DNA from: Nematostella vectensis
Lineage: Eukaryota > Cnidaria > Anthozoa > Actiniaria > Edwardsiidae
Assembly: GCF_932526225.1 (NCBI RefSeq)
Contig: NC_064044.1
Location: 7,800,801-7,864,800 of the forward strand
DNA: 64,000 nt
Direction of reading: 5' to 3'
The translations under genes were made by a program, and so were the position numbers. This document shows positions 54,420-64,000 of the stretch, piece by piece; positions within the stretch are counted from its first letter, which is position 1, and every line of letters begins with the position of its first letter. The notes beneath the pieces were generated by a model, which made no database searches, was not told where the DNA came from, and saw nothing but the letters and a program-made list of their open reading frames with translations.

Positions 54420-55225
54420 ATGTTGTCAAACAATACAACGTGGAACGGCAGCTTCCCTTCCCGAGATTTATATGGAGTAGGAAGAGGAGCGCCTAATGTC
54501 GAGTTCACACTTATCATGTTGTCTCTAATCATTCTTGTTGGGCTGGTCGGGAATTCTCTGGTCGTGGCCGTCGTCGTGTGCATATCGCACATGCGAACCA
54601 CGACAAATTTCCTCCTGCTCAACGTAGCGGCGTCAGATATAGTGACTCTTCTGCTAACGCTTCTCCATGTAGGAGTAGCAGCCGCCGCCATTACATCCAA
54701 GAAAACGCCTTCAGGATCCCTGTGGTGCAAGCTTATTCAACCCAACACCCTTGCTAACGTAGCGCTACTCGCTACAGGTCTCACTCTTATGGTACTAAGC
54801 GTGGAGCGCTACAACGCTCTGGTGAAACCCATGCGACTGTCACGCAGATTGACAAGATCCAACGTTCATTACGTCATCGCTGGGATCTGGTTGGTTTCCA
54901 TGGTGATGGCATTGCCCATGCTTGTGTACTTGGATAAAGATCCGGTAACCGGGCAATGCTCACCGGGAGAAAAAATGCAGGAGTTGTACATCTCGCTGAC
55001 CGTGATTGTGGTCTTCATGACCATTGCTCCTTTCCTGGTCATCGCGTTTTCGTATTTCCAGATAATCTACGGGCTGTATTTCAACAATACCATCTGCAAC
55101 ACCCATGCGCCTGGGTTACAAAGGGAGGACATCCTGGCGAAGAGAAAACTTGTCAAGCTGCTCATTACTGTCACGGTGGCGTTCTTCGTGGCGTTTGTAC
55201 CGTACGGAGTCACGACAATACTCAG
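54420..55225 (+). CDS. GPCR exon 1 (N-terminus to TM6)
   Basis: ATG at 54420 is the first Met before TM1 and gives a normal-length extracellular N-terminus. The exon ends CTCAG in phase 2. Confidence 0.9.
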
Positions 55226-55998
55226 GTCAGTTAAAGCCGCATTGTCACCAGTTTACTTCCGGAGGTCCGACGGGAACCTTAACCGTTAAAAGAATATATT
55301 AGAATCCGAGATATTAAACAGGCCATCCGCTGTAAATTATCAATCACATCCTCAAATAAACTTCCAATATTTTGAGTATTTTTCGCGTTTTCCGTTAAAA
55401 ATCATCGGAGACTGTTACGAAATCGACCGGAAGTAAACTGGTGACAATGCGGCTTTAAGAGCAAGACATACCCCAGTGCTCCCTTAACCCGCATCTTCTC
55501 TTTTCTTCTGTTTCTTAGTCAATCTTTTCCCCTCTTCTCCTCTTAGCCCCTTTTCTATCGTTTTCTTTCCATCTCGAATCCCTCTATTCTACAATCCCTT
55601 ACCCTTTTCTCTCCTTTATTGGTGTTGTGGCACATAGAAACGACTGGTATAACCAAGCTCAACGGATTGTCCTTTTCCATACAAAGAAACTCTATACTGC
55701 ATTTTTTTTTTACCGACTCTCTTGCGACGTTTTCTACAGGTTCAATCTGAGCGCTGTACACAACGCCAAGCAGCTGGCGAACATCCGGCAACTCACCAAG
55801 GTCATGGCGTACCTCATTCCAATCCATTCTTCCATCAATCCATTCCTGTACGCGTTTCAGAGTAGAAATTATAAAGAAGGGTTCAAAAATGTCCTAAGCA
55901 AACTTATCAAATGGCGAAAGGAGACGAATAACAACTACCAAAGTAGCTTCCGGTCGGGGCGCTATTCCACACAAGTTAGCACATCGACTACGCTATAG
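54420..55998 (+). CDS. Class A (rhodopsin-family) GPCR, likely neuropeptide-type
   Basis: Two exons, 54420-55225 and 55740-55998, join at a phase-2 intron (CTCAG|GTCAGT ... ttctacag|G) to give 354 residues. The short N-terminus has sequons (N4/N5, N9). TM1 has GNSLV (N45), TM2 ASD (D73), C103 and C180 for the extracellular disulfide, ERY at 129-131 in place of DRY, W157 in TM4, P204 in TM5, FVPYG (P261) in TM6, and NPFLY in TM7. TM6 lacks the CWxP form. The short tail is Ser/Thr-rich (SSFRSGRYSTQVSTSTTL), a likely phosphorylation site cluster. No opsin retinal lysine is evident in TM7 (YLIPIHSSINPF). The pattern fits anthozoan peptide-receptor-like GPCRs; the ligand cannot be assigned. The intron, within or just after TM6, holds an inverted-repeat element. 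Confidence 0.9.
55231..55458. mobile_element. TTAA inverted-repeat element, intact copy
   Basis: TTAA duplications flank perfect 28-bp inverted ends (AGCCGCATTGTCACCAGTTT... and ...AAACTGGTGACAATGCGGCT). With TTAA it spans 228 bp. Three more copies are at 9783, 10188 and 11362. A TTAA target is typical of piggyBac-type transposition, but the ends are not the classical CCC; the transposase source is unknown. Confidence 0.92.
55740..55998 (+). CDS. GPCR exon 2 (TM7 and C-terminal tail)
   Basis: The reading is RFNLSAVHNAKQLANIRQLT, KVMAYLIPIHSSINPFLYAF, then the intracellular tail. The acceptor is cgttttctacag. An upstream in-frame stretch from 55627 belongs to the intron. Confidence 0.9.
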
Positions 55999-56324
55999 CT
56001 CACAACCGAAGCCACTGTGTGACTATAACTCAGCTTGCATCCAACATGGCATAGGCTTATCACGTGAACGAGAGGCTACTGACAAAGGGAACAAGTAAAA
56101 GAAGAACATGAACCGAGGTCGAAACAAGAAAAACGAGTATTTTGTCATCCTTCGAATGAGGAAGTACGCACGCGGTGGCACAAAAAGGTGAACATGAAAT
56201 ATATTTGACCAAACCCTCGAAATGGATCAATCATTATACTTTGAAGGTTCTTCATTTAGTTCCGACAGGCTGTTAGTATAACGATTAGACATATTTCAGT
56301 GTAACAGCACGTTCACAGAGGCGG

Positions 56325-56486
56325 ATCCAGAAGTTTAAAAAAGGGGGGGGCGGGGCGAAGCAAAAGTTTCAAGAAAGGGGGAGCCGGACTTATTCTTCTT
56401 CCGTATATTTCCTTATATTTCTGGTTATTTTGAAGCCAAATGTCTGAAAATAAGGGGGGCCCTAGCCCCCCCTAGAAATGCCCCTG
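56325..56486. mobile_element. CAGAGGCGGATCC-ended inverted-repeat element
   Basis: It starts CAGAGGCGGATCCAGAAGT and ends CCTAGAAATGCCCCTG. The interior (TATATTTCCTTATATTTCTG) matches the 19882-20483 element in reverse. Confidence 0.6.
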
Positions 56487-56884
56487 GTTTCCTTTTCATT
56501 TGGAAACTGTAGCATTTTATCATTGTGCTTTTAAACACTTACACGGCTTCAAAAATACTCTCGAGGGAGATAGTGACCAGAGTCGCTGCAGGCTAATACA
56601 GAGACATAACGAATACTGTTAGGGGTACCATCACGCCCCAACTGGTCGTGTTCTTAAAAAAATATGAAATTATTGGGGCGCGTTGCCCTGCCACGGCCCT
56701 GTTACTGATGTATTCTCTAAAATAAGTACTTTTTATAGAGTATAGCATTATGTAAATTCATTCATGGACAGTAGAGCCATTCATGGCAAACAGTCTAGAT
56801 ACTATCTGAAGGTCACTTCACATCAACTAAAACGTATCTACAATAGGCAAATATAATGGTTGATAAAATAGAATGCTTGCAGTC

Positions 56885-57047
56885 GGTACTCGGTATTATT
56901 ATTGCGAAAACCCTCTCGGTTCGGTGATCGGGCGCCATCTTGTATTTTAAGCCGCGTTTGCGCTCCAGGAACCACGCGACTTAAAATACAAGATGGCGCC
57001 CGATCACCTAACGGAGAGGATTTTCCGCGATGATAACACCGAGTACC
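56885..57047. mobile_element. Long-TIR inverted-repeat element with GCGCCATCTTG arms
   Basis: GGTACTCGGTATTATTATTG pairs with GATGATAACACCGAGTACC, and GATCGGGCGCCATCTTGTAT pairs with ATACAAGATGGCGCCCGATC. The arms are about 70 bases around a short loop. Confidence 0.85.
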
Positions 57048-57469
57048 CCAGGCTATTGATAACATGATTTCTAAATCAAATACATACTCAATATGCCATT
57101 TTTTTTTAATGAAAACGCAATAACCTCCCACTATTCAATGTCGGTGACAAGGGTTTATGGTGTCAGAATACAGCATTGAAGGGGGTGGGGGGTTCCTTGC
57201 AAAGAGGGGCTGGGTACAAAGGTGTTATACAAGAAATACGACGTGAACACATGAAAAGCTTTTTCCATTTAAAAAAAAATATTAACATATAATTCGCTGA
57301 TTGTATATCATCGAGATGCGAATACGTTGCGTCTCATCAGAAATTAACTATGAGGAATTACAGCAGTTATGTCCAAGTTTAGTGGGTAGAAAGCAGGTAT
57401 CATAAGCTACTGTTTGTAGGTAAGAGCGCTGTAAAGCTCCATACAAAGAGACGTACGTAAACAGACAGA

Positions 57470-58075
57470 GTTAGAAACAAAGAGGGAGACGGACACAGAC
57501 AGAAAGACACGGGAGGAAACAGACAGACGGATAGTCTGACGGACACAGACAGAAAGACACGGAAGGATACACAGACAGACGGATAGTCTGACGGACACAG
57601 ACAGAAAGACACGGAAGGATACACAGACAGACGGACAGACGGATAGTCTGGCGGACACAGACAGAAAGACACGGAAGGATACACAGACAGACGGATAGTC
57701 TGACTGATACAGAGAGAAAGACACGGAAGGATACACAGACAGACGGATAGTCTGACGGACACAGACAGAAAGACACAGAAGGATACACAGACAGACGGAT
57801 AGTCTGACGGAAACAGAGAGAAAGACACGGAAGGATACACAGACAGACGGATAGTCTGACGGATACAGAGAGAAAGACACGGAAGGATACACAGACAGAC
57901 GGATAGTCTGACGGATACAGAGAGAAAGACACGGAAGGATACACAGACAGACGGATAGTCTGACGGACACAGACAGAAAGACACGGAAGGATACACGACA
58001 GACGGATAGTCTGACGGAAACAGAGAGAAAGACACGGAAGGATACACAGACAGACGGATAGTCTGACGGAAACAT
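57470..58075. repeat. 52-bp minisatellite, about 11 copies
   Basis: The unit is ACGGAAGGATACACAGACAG, ACGGATAGTCTGACGGACAC, AGACAGAAAGAC (52 bases, for example 57561 to 57613). One unit has an extra ACGGACAG. It lies between the GPCR and GCLC genes. The open minus-strand frames across it are an effect of the repeat. Confidence 0.93.
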
Positions 58076-58079
58076 CACA

Positions 58080-59310
58080 TGAGCATGCACAAAAAATCGA
58101 ACACTAAATACGCCAAATGTGAATGCGTTTATTGAATATCTTAATTAATTATATATGATTACATTCAGTCGATTAACAGGCGATACAGGTTTTCATAATA
58201 AATAGTATAATAGCATGATAAAAATTATATAAGGTTCAGACCCTGTTGGGACAATTATAGACGTCAAGGTCAACGGGGTATTCTCAAGACGCGGGAGGGG
58301 GTATACAACAACACGGAAGAATGGACGGCTAGAAATGTATAACAATGTGTACAGTTCAGATATTGGGTTACTCATAGTCTTTACCCGACCATCATATACC
58401 CCCTCCCAGCCCTACCGCGGGTACCCTGTGGACGTGCTTGTAAATCTGCCTTAGTTACTTCTACGTCATTCTCTACAGGGCGAATAAAGAATCATGTGTC
58501 TAGTCCTTTTTTTCTACAAGATTTTTAAAGGGATCTTCTCAAGATCTTCTCTGCCAACAAGGACAGTTGCCCAACCATTCTATTATCGGTGGATTTTTTT
58601 CTTAACAAACGAGTGGTAAACTGTCGCCGAGATCTTAATGTATCATGGGATATATCGGATACATGTTGTCACTCCAAATCTTCCCACAATATTCGAACAC
58701 AGTTGCCCAATCATTCTATTAACGATAAATTAAAAAAAAAAAACACCAGTAACCGTACTTGTACTGCCAGACTTTAAATTCAGTTCAATTATTTTACAAT
58801 TCCTCGATGTCAGTGTCTTCCGATAAAACAAGTTATGATACAGCCAAGGGCATCCCGTCGTCTCATTAAAAGCTGTGTTAACAAGGTATCATGAAGCAGT
58901 ATACTTCTGCGAAAAAAAACTATTCCTGTCATGTCTACTCTAAAGAACAATCAAGAAACGAAAAAAGAAAATCAGGTTACATTAAGACTGAACATTTACG
59001 TACAGAATTTAGGTCTACCTAAAGTACAAAAAATAAAAAAGCTTTAAACGAATTTAAACGCATGGGTAGTATACCATGCCAAACATCTTACGTTTGATTG
59101 TTGACCAGTCATCCTTCACAGTGTTTAAACAGGAGAACATGCATTACTTGTATAAATAGGCATATTTTACCTAGAAAATCTAATTGTTATGAAATAGTAT
59201 TGAGTCATTGGGACTTTTTACAACGTACTTGCGAACAACATCGGGCCCTTGCTCTTCTCGGAATGGCTCCTCTGGCGCATGCGTAGTGCGTATGTCTGCT
59301 GACCGTCAGA
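58080..59310. other. Intergenic / GCLC 3' UTR
   Basis: No gene seen. The minus-strand GCLC 3' UTR begins at 59310; I could not pick its polyadenylation site with confidence. Confidence 0.4.
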
Positions 59311-59573
59311 TCACAGGCCCATTTCCTTTAACTTTGAAGCCTCCATTTTCTCCATCTCCTCTTGAATATTCATGCACTTTTTGCTTAGTGAAGCGGTTGT
59401 CTTAGAAACGGGCGAGCCTATCAGCTCGGGGCATTTGAGCTCGCCGTTGGCGATCTTGTTGCAGGTATTGAGAAGATCGTAGTTGATCCGTTCGGAGACT
59501 ACGGAGTCGTGCTTGTAGTCCGGGTGCGATTGGATAAATTCTCTCATCCAGCGCGCGGTGGTCATCAGCTCGC
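59311..59573 (-). CDS. GCLC: GCLC last exon
   Basis: After acceptor tgcgaag|GC the reading is GELMTTARWMREFIQSHPDY to CPELIGSPVSKTTASLS, then a Met/Lys/Glu-rich tail (MNIQEEMEKMEASKLKEMGL) and TGA. Phase 1 start. The acceptor has a poor pyrimidine tract. Confidence 0.9.
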
Positions 59574-62500
59574 CTTCGCATAGACAACACATCGTTTAAA
59601 ATGGTTTACTATCCAAAGCATTTCTTTTGCGCTCGTGCAAAGTGCATGGCTGTGCGAGAAGTACCTTTACCGATATTTAATAAATGATACACATATTTCA
59701 AATAAGGTTGCACTGGGAGAATGTGTGTATCGTAACCCGCAGTGATTCATGGGTATCAAGTAAATAAACAAATAAGCGTAAATAGAATACAAATCCAGGT
59801 TTCAAAAGCTGTAGAATTCTTGTTTATGTTCTTATGAACATTCACATAGCTTTCAGATACAAGAATTCAGCCGTTAAAACTCTACCCACGACACATGGAT
59901 TATCGAGTGCAACCTTATTTGAAATAGGTGAATACAAAGGAGTCAACAAGAAAGGTTCTGCTGACGTTTCTATTTGAGTTTCTACTTAAGATTCCTCATC
60001 AGTAGTAAATTATCGCCTCGATGATACTGTTCTGACAGTTAAAAGATCTTTGCACAGCCCTGTGCTGTGCGGAAGACGTGCCTGATGTTTCAACACAGGA
60101 AGCCCTTGCATCTGGCTCCTTACCTAAGGCTCTGATAAAGACGAGCAAGATGTATTTCACACAGCCCATACATCTGGGTTCTTACGGTACCTGATCCAAT
60201 GCGAGACGTGAACCTGAGGTATTGCGATATTGTACAAAAGTACAGGGAGCCAATGTATCTGAGTCCTTTTGCTGAACCTCTGCGAGAGATGAGCTTGGGT
60301 ATTGCTTTATTGTACACAGGAAGCCAATGTATCTGGGTCCTTACCTGATGCCCTGCTAAAGACGAGCAAGATGCATTTCACACAGGGAGCCCATACACCT
60401 GGGTACTTACCTGATGCTCTGCGAGAGATGAGTTTAAGGTACTGCGAAATTGTACATCTTGTGTCGATATCAACATCAACGTCGCTTAGGTACTTGTTGA
60501 TTAGTGGAATTAGACCAGGAAATTCGCCCTCGTCATTCTGCAAAATGAGATAAACAAATAACCACCGACGTTCTATAAGAGCTATTCTATGTATGGCTAT
60601 CAAATAAACATGTCTTTTCAGTATAGTAGTATTCGGAAATGTTTTCTTTGACAACATTGGGGAGCCTGTGGCGAGCAAAGACGAGGTGCGAGTATCGGCT
60701 TGTAATCGGTACCAATGAACGGCCTCGGCCTTCGCTCGTCCATATCCGAGAAGACAAGAGAAACAAAGTCCCTTCCCTGTTGCCAATGTGGTCCCCAGGT
60801 TTTTAAACCTCAGAAAAAAATTGACCTGAGCAGGGTTTGAACCCTGATCCTCTTGCTTGAGAGACGAAGCCCGTACCCTTAAGCTATCGTGTCAACCTCT
60901 TGCTTGAGAGACGAAGCCCGTACCCTTAAGCTATCGTGTCAACCTCTTTCTTGAGAGACGAAGCCCGTACCCTTAAGCTATCGTGTCAGCCTCTTGCTTG
61001 AGACCAAGCCCGTACCCTTAAGCTATCGTGTCAACCTCTTGCTTGAGAGACGAAGCCCGTACCCTTAAGCTATCGTGTCAACCTCTTGCTTGAGAGACGA
61101 AGCCCGTAACCTTAAGCTATCGTGTCAACCTCTTGCTTGAGAGACAAAGTCCGTACCCTTAAGCTATCGTGTCAACCTCTTGCTTGAGAGACGAAGCCCG
61201 TACCCTTAAGCTATCGTGTCTACGTCTTGCTTGAGAGACGAAGCCCGTACCCTTAAGCTATCGTGTCAACCTCTTGCTTGAGAGACGAAGCCCGAAACCT
61301 TAAGCTATCGTGTCAACCTCTTGCTTGAGAGACGAAGCCCGTACCCTTAAGCTATCGTGTCAACCTCTTTCTCGAGAGACCAAGCCCGTACCCTTAAGCT
61401 ATCGTGTCAACCTCTTGCTTGAGAGACGAAGCCCGTACCCTTAAGCTATCGTGTCAACCTCTTGCTTGAGAGACGAAGCCCGTACCCTTAAGCTATCGTG
61501 TCAACCTCTTGCTTGAGAGACGAAGCCCGTACCCTTAAGCTATCGTGTCAACCTCTTGCTTGAGAGACGAAGCCCGTACCCTTAAGCTATCGTGTCAACC
61601 TCTTGCTTGAGAGACGAAGCCCGTACCCTTAAGCTATCGTGTCAACCTCTTGCTTGAGAGACGAAGCCCGTACCCTTAAGCTATCGTGTCAACCTCTTGC
61701 TTGAGAGACGAAGCCCGTACCCTTAAGCTATCGTGTCAACCTCTTGCTTGAGAGACGAAGCCCGTACCCTTAAGCTATCGTGTCAACCTCTTTCTCGAGA
61801 GACGAAGCCCGTACCCTTAAGCTATCGTGTCAACCTCTTTCTCGAGAGACCAAGCCCGTACCCTTAAGCTATCGTGTCAACCTCTTGCTTGAGAGACGAA
61901 GCCCGTACCCTTAAGCTATCGTGTCAACCTCTTGCTTGAGAGACGAAGCCCGTACCCTTAAGCTATCGTGTCAACCTCCTTCTCGAGAGACCAAGCCCGT
62001 ACCCTTAAGCTATCGTGTCAACCTCTTTCTCGAGAGACCAAGCCCGTACCCTTAAGCTATCGTGTCAACCTCTTGCTTGAGAGACGAAGCCCGTACCCTT
62101 AAGCTATCGTGTCAACCTCTTGCTTGAGAGACGAAGCCCGTACCCTTAAGCTATCGTGTCAACCTCCTTCTCGAGAGACCAAGCCCGTACCCTTAAGCTA
62201 TCGTGTCAACCTCTTTCTCGAGAGACCAAGCCCGTACCCTTAAGCTATCGTGTCAACCTCTTTCTCGAGAGATGAAGCCCGTACCCTTAAGCTATCGTGT
62301 CAACCTCCTTCTCGAGAGACCAAGCCCGTACCCTTAAGCTATCGTGTCAACCTCTTTCTCGAGAGACCAAGCCCGTACCCTTAAGCTATCGTGTCAACCT
62401 CTTGCTTGAGAGACGAAGCCCGTACCCTTAAGCTATCGTGTCAACCTCTTGCTTGAGAGACGAAGCCCGTACCCTTAAGCTATCGTGTCAACCTCTTGCT

Positions 62501-63139
62501 TGAGAGACGAAGCCCGTACCCTTAAGCTATCGTGTCAACCTCTTACTTGAGAGACGAAGCCCGTACCCTTAAGCTATCGTGTCAACCTCTTGCTTGAGAG
62601 ACCAAGCCCGTACCCTTAAGCTATCGGGTCAACCTCTTGCTTGAGAGACCAAGCCCGTACCCTTAAGCTATCGTGTCAACCTCTTGCTTGAGAGACGAAG
62701 CCCGTACCCTTAAGCTATCGTGTCAACCTCTTGCTTGAGAGACGAAGCCCGTACCCTTAAGCTATCGTGTCAACCTCTTGCTTGAGAGACGAAGCCCGTA
62801 CCCTTAAGCTATCGTGTCAACCTCTTGCTTGAGAGACCAAGCCCGTACCCTTAAGCTATCGTGTCAACCTCTTGCTTGAGAGACGAAGCCCGTACCCTTA
62901 AGCTATCGTGTCAACCTCTTGCTTGAGAGACGAAGCCCGTACCCTTAAGCTATCGGGTCAACCTCTTGCTTGAGAGACGAAGCCCGTACCCTTAAGCTAT
63001 CGTGTCAACCTCTCAGTGTCACGCACCTTGCCGTTGATTATGGCGTCAATAGACATCTGGTTGAGCTCATCACAAGGGATGCACTCCATTCCGTTAAACC
63101 CCCCTGGGCGGCATGGTTTTCCGGCGCAAATAGGCTTAC
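59311..63139 (-). CDS. GCLC: Glutamate-cysteine ligase catalytic subunit, C-terminal part (last three exons)
   Basis: Three minus-strand exons, 63027-63139, 60411-60537 and 59311-59573, join in phase (0, then 1) and read ...MSIDAIINGK / NDEGEFPGLIPLINKYL, DVDIDTRCTISQYLKLISRR, ASGELMTTARWMREFIQSHP, DYKHDSVVSERINYDLL, CNKIANGELKCPELIGS. This follows animal GCLC closely (family pattern MSIDTIINGK, GEFPGLIP, VDVDTRC, YLKLI..RASGELMT, HPDYKQDSV, ECPELLG). The enzyme ligates glutamate and cysteine with ATP, the first and limiting step of glutathione synthesis, in the cytosol. The tail after the last conserved motif is longer than the vertebrate one and ends KEMGL. The catalytic core and start codon lie to the right of the window. 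Both introns are filled with repeats. Confidence 0.93.
59686..59935. mobile_element. GTATACACTATTTCAA inverted-repeat element, copy 2
   Basis: It begins GATACACATATTTCAAATAA and ends TTATTTGAAATAGGTGAATAC. The internal CGTAACCCGCAGTGATTCAT matches 44044-44310. It lies in the last GCLC intron. Confidence 0.75.
60078..60440. repeat. Decayed tandem copies of the GCLC exon end with its splice donor
   Basis: Segments starting near CCTGATGCTCTGCGAGAGAT recur at about 60080, 60122, 60190, 60272, 60344 and 60411 (the last is the real exon). Each unit (about 67-82 bases) has the exon end, a CTTAC donor complement and a CAGGGAGCCCATACACCTGG-like intron stretch. On the minus strand decayed peptides such as CTISQYLRFTSRIGSG can be read. 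Confidence 0.8.
60411..60537 (-). CDS. GCLC: GCLC penultimate exon
   Basis: The reading is NDEGEFPGLIPLINKYLSDV, DVDIDTRCTISQYLKLISRR, AS. The acceptor is cattttgcag (phase 0) and the donor G|GTAAGT (phase 1), 127 nt. Confidence 0.93.
60655..60894 (-). mobile_element. tRNA-derived SINE in a GCLC intron
   Basis: On the minus strand the head reads GTTGACACGATAGCTTAAGG...GGGTTCAAACCCTG: a box A-like TAGCTTAAGGGTACGG and a perfect-stem box B (GGTTCAAACCC). A body follows with CTTGTCTTCTCGGATATGGA. The right-hand tandem array starts inside its head. Confidence 0.75.
60848..63012. repeat. 47-bp satellite made of the SINE's 5' head, about 46 copies
   Basis: The unit CTCTTGCTTGAGAGACGAAG, CCCGTACCCTTAAGCTATCG, TGTCAAC repeats every 47 bases (60851, 60898 and so on). 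Variants have TTTCTCGAGAGACC. The unit is exactly the first 47 bases of the SINE head (reverse strand) with box A but not box B. It ends 14 bases before the splice donor of the exon at 63027. Confidence 0.95.
63027..63139 (-). CDS. GCLC: GCLC exon (113 nt) between two satellites
   Basis: The reading is GKPICAGKPCRPGGFNGMEC, IPCDELNQMSIDAIINGK. The donor is AAG|GTGCGT after 63027 (phase 0). The acceptor is tttgctag|GTAAGC, phase 1, so the exon itself begins with a donor-like GTAAGC. The end aligns to MSIDTIINGK of animal GCLC; the Cys/Gly-rich start is variable in the family. Confidence 0.82.
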
Positions 63140-63665
63140 CTAGCAAACAACAGCACTGATCAATGATTCTCGAATACCTAGCAAACAACAGCACTGATCA
63201 ATGATTCTCGAATACCTAGCAAACAACAGCACTGATCAATGATTCTCGAATACCTAGCGAACGACAGCACTGAACAATGATTCTCGAATACCCAGCAAAC
63301 AACAGCACTGATCAATGATTCTCGAATACCTAGCGAACGACAGCACTGATCAATGATTCTCGAATACCTAGCAAACAACAGCACTGAGCAATGATTCTCG
63401 AATACCTAGCGAACGACAGCACTGATCAATGATTCTCGAATACCTAGCGAACGACATCACTGATCAATGATTCTCGAATACCTAGCAAACAACAGCACTG
63501 ATCAATGATTCTCGAATACCTAGCGAACGACAGCACTGATAAATGATTCTCGAATACCTAGCAAACAACAGCACTGATCAATGATTCTCGAATACCTAGC
63601 AAACAAAAGCACTGATCAATGATTCTCGAATACCTAGCGAACGACATCACTGATCAATGATTCTA
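63139..63665. repeat. 38-bp satellite next to the GCLC acceptor, about 14 copies
   Basis: The unit is CCTAGCAAACAACAGCACTG, ATCAATGATTCTCGAATA (38 bases, 63139 to 63177). Units alternate AGCAAACAACAG and AGCGAACGACAG. The copy next to the exon provides the exon's splice acceptor. Confidence 0.95.
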
Positions 63666-64000
63666 GAATAAACAACGGCGACCAAGACAGCGTATACAAC
63701 CTCGGGAAAGTCAAGAATCTTGCTAAAGTTTTAACATATGCTAAGTGCTATCCTTAAACGGGCAGCGTCATGTTTCTGCGCATGTCTGGAGTCAGTGTTT
63801 ATTGTAGGCCATTAATTGTATACAAACAGTTGAACTTTAATCTGTCAATACCTTGTTAAAATAATATGCAAAATAATATTGAAAACTATGTTTATTGACA
63901 GTTTGTGGTTATTTCACTTGAATTTAAGTCTCCCACATGCACCAAAGGCTCATACGTCAATATTAGAATTTGACTGAAATTCATTGTGTCTGGGCCAGAG
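63666..64000. other. GCLC intron, right edge: nothing recognised
   Basis: AT-rich intron sequence with no exon or repeat seen up to the window end. Confidence 0.5.

Noticed and set aside
57400..58090. Three overlapping minus-strand frames of repeated VRLSVCLCILPCLS type
   Set aside because: Products of the 52-bp minisatellite, open in several frames because it lacks stops on that strand.
59098..59405. Small plus-strand frames over the GCLC last exon
   Set aside because: Antisense shadows of the GCLC C-terminus and 3' UTR.
60848..63665. Regular repeats resembling a CRISPR array
   Set aside because: Units are tandem without unique spacers and lie in animal introns; the first array is SINE-derived.

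Overview
The window is AT-rich, intron-rich animal DNA. Small secreted-protein exons (PAN, EGF, discoidin and D8C domains) with mostly phase-1 introns, a glutamate-cysteine ligase gene, a rhodopsin-family receptor, CR1/L2-like and Penelope-like retroelements, tRNA-derived SINEs and many small inverted-repeat (MITE-like) elements together suggest an anthozoan cnidarian, most likely a sea anemone (Nematostella-like). The species is an inference. I found no bacterial genes or operons. Layout: 104-11875 (minus) holds gene A, a secreted PAN / Cys-rich / EGF / F5-8 type C (discoidin) / fibrinogen-like protein whose 3' end lies left of the window. 13485-21184 (minus) holds its paralogue gene B: PAN / Cys-rich / Ser-Pro stalk / EGF / discoidin, complete at the stop codon, with no first exon recognised. 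27946-32095 (plus) holds gene C: signal peptide / PAN / short fibrinogen-like module / EGF / EGF / D8C, complete. All exon joins were set from GT/AG sites with matching phase. The three genes look like a local family built by exon shuffling of phase-1 modules, probably extracellular adhesive or lectin-like proteins. From 32.1 to 54.4 kb I see no convincing gene, only repeats: a CACGTG-rich degenerate array, an eroded long-period repeat (38.6-41 kb), a tRNA-derived SINE, inverted-repeat elements and a TCTG-rich satellite. 54420-55998 (plus) is a two-exon class A GPCR. 59311-63139 (minus) carries the last three exons of the glutamate-cysteine ligase catalytic subunit (GCLC), the rate-limiting enzyme of glutathione synthesis; the rest lies right of the window. 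Its introns are packed with tandem repeats. The most unusual signals are: two hammerhead-ribozyme motifs with all core nucleotides, in scrambled Penelope-like retroelement pieces joined by (TA)n tracts inside a gene B intron; a ~46-copy, 47-bp satellite in a GCLC intron made from the 5' head of a tRNA-derived SINE; a GCLC exon squeezed between two satellites, one of which supplies its splice acceptor; tandem decayed copies of a GCLC exon end with its splice donor; two abutting perfect 68-bp palindromes upstream of gene A; and inverted-repeat elements whose ends lie 4-5 bases inside splice donors of the GPCR and gene C. Exon positions were read by eye and could be off by a few bases where noted.
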